Shown one piece after another: positions 63,714 to 64,000 of a stretch of 64,000 nucleotides of DNA (within the stretch, counting starts at the first letter, position 1; the number at the start of each line of letters is the position of its first letter). The position numbers were made by a program, and so were the translations under genes. Under the pieces are notes generated by a model. It saw only the letters and a program-made list of their open reading frames with translations, did not search any database and had not been told where the DNA came from. Source of the stretch: Pantoea eucrina (GTDB lineage Bacteria > Pseudomonadota > Gammaproteobacteria > Enterobacterales > Enterobacteriaceae). Location of the stretch: the NCBI RefSeq assembly GCF_001691555.1, contig NZ_MAYN01000001.1:248001-312000 (forward strand), written 5' to 3'.

Positions 63714-64000
63714 TTCTCCCGGTTTCGGTACAGAATCAGGGCAAAAACAGGGGCGCCGACCAGAGCCGTAACCACGCCAATGGGTAAGACCTGATGGCTA
63801 ATCAGGGTGCGTGATACCAGGTCTGCAAGGATCATGAAATGACATCCGGCAAGAAAGGCGACTGGTATCGTGATAAGGTGCCGGTGCCCGGCCATCATGC
63901 GCGTTATATGCGGGATGACCAGCCCGACAAAGCCTACAGCGCCAATAGCGCTGACGATAACTGCGGTAATCAAAGCGGTAGTCAGCAGCAAAATAATGCG
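63710..64000 (-). CDS. FecCD-family iron-siderophore permease, C-terminal part
   Basis: The last 96 or so codons of a FecCD/BtuC-type permease; the gene begins beyond the right edge. The segment has GFVGLVIPHITRMMAGHRHL and DLVSRTLISHQVLPIGVVTALVGAPVFALIL, typical of the family's ATPase-contacting loop and last helices. Upstream of and overlapping the ATPase gene. Confidence 0.92.
   Translation of the reverse strand, partial: RIILLLTTALITAVIVSAIGAVGFVGLVIPHITRMMAGHRHLITIPVAFLAGCHFMILADLVSRTLISHQVLPIGVVTALVGAPVFALILYRNREK

Noticed and set aside
1-64000. CRISPR arrays, tRNA or rRNA genes, complete insertion sequences, replication origin
   Set aside because: No repeat-spacer array, tRNA-like fold, complete transposase or replication gene could be supported by eye in the window.

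Overview
The window looks like a stretch of a large accessory replicon of an Erwiniaceae bacterium, most likely Pantoea. The main reason is a complete crtE-X-Y-I-B operon with convergent crtZ and no idi gene between crtE and crtX, the layout known from Pantoea ananatis and P. stewartii. In Pantoea this cluster usually sits on a large plasmid, and the content here (catabolic operons, efflux pumps, many small regulator-target pairs, a toxin-antitoxin module, phage and umuDC debris, no ribosomal or tRNA genes seen) fits that. The species cannot be fixed from sequence alone, and no replication or partition genes are in the window.

Layout. 0-5.4 kb: the start of a ROK repressor, a perfect palindrome, and a five-gene ABC sugar-uptake operon with a PfkB kinase. 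5.4-11 kb: a DHA2 exporter divergent from an MmyB-type regulator, small unknown proteins, a zinc alcohol dehydrogenase, and a Rha/KilAC phage antirepressor behind a LexA-like box. 11-17.5 kb: zeaxanthin diglucoside synthesis. 17.6-23.5 kb: ClC transporter, glutaminase, 2-hydroxyacid dehydrogenase, DUF2946 and PepSY membrane proteins. 23.5-32 kb: dehydrogenase, cupin, two LysR regulators, an MFS gene broken by a frameshift, a GAF-GGDEF protein, a MarR/methyltransferase pair with a clear operator, and a 2H-phosphoesterase-like protein.

32-42.5 kb is judged by eye to be more AT-rich. It holds a DeoR/MFS/VOC set, a DUF2268 protease, a remnant of an isochorismatase-like gene, and an inositol-type catabolic locus: AraC regulator, two TIM-barrel isomerases, sugar porter and Gfo/Idh dehydrogenase. 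This locus also has an orphan PTS EIIA whose active-site segment is duplicated in tandem. 43-54 kb: AraC and OmpV genes, a TetR/SmvA-type/RND efflux locus in which the SmvA-type gene has an in-frame stop, and a TetR/RidA/TetR/NTF2 set with three candidate operators.

54-59 kb: dsdA/dsdC for D-serine breakdown, then a decayed umuDC zone in which two separate umuC 5' fragments flank a HigBA module, then a small Thr-rich ORF and the intact isochorismatase-like paralogue of the 35.5 kb remnant. 59-64 kb: Rrf2 regulator with a divergent TrxR-like flavoprotein, CtaG and DUF2243 membrane proteins, DUF1289, and the end of an iron-siderophore ABC operon that runs off the window.

The strongest points for a second look are the duplicated EIIA phospho-histidine segment, the doubled umuC remnants around higBA, the LexA-like box before a lone antirepressor, two broken exporter genes, and several near-perfect operator palindromes. 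I did not find a clearly undescribed multi-gene system.
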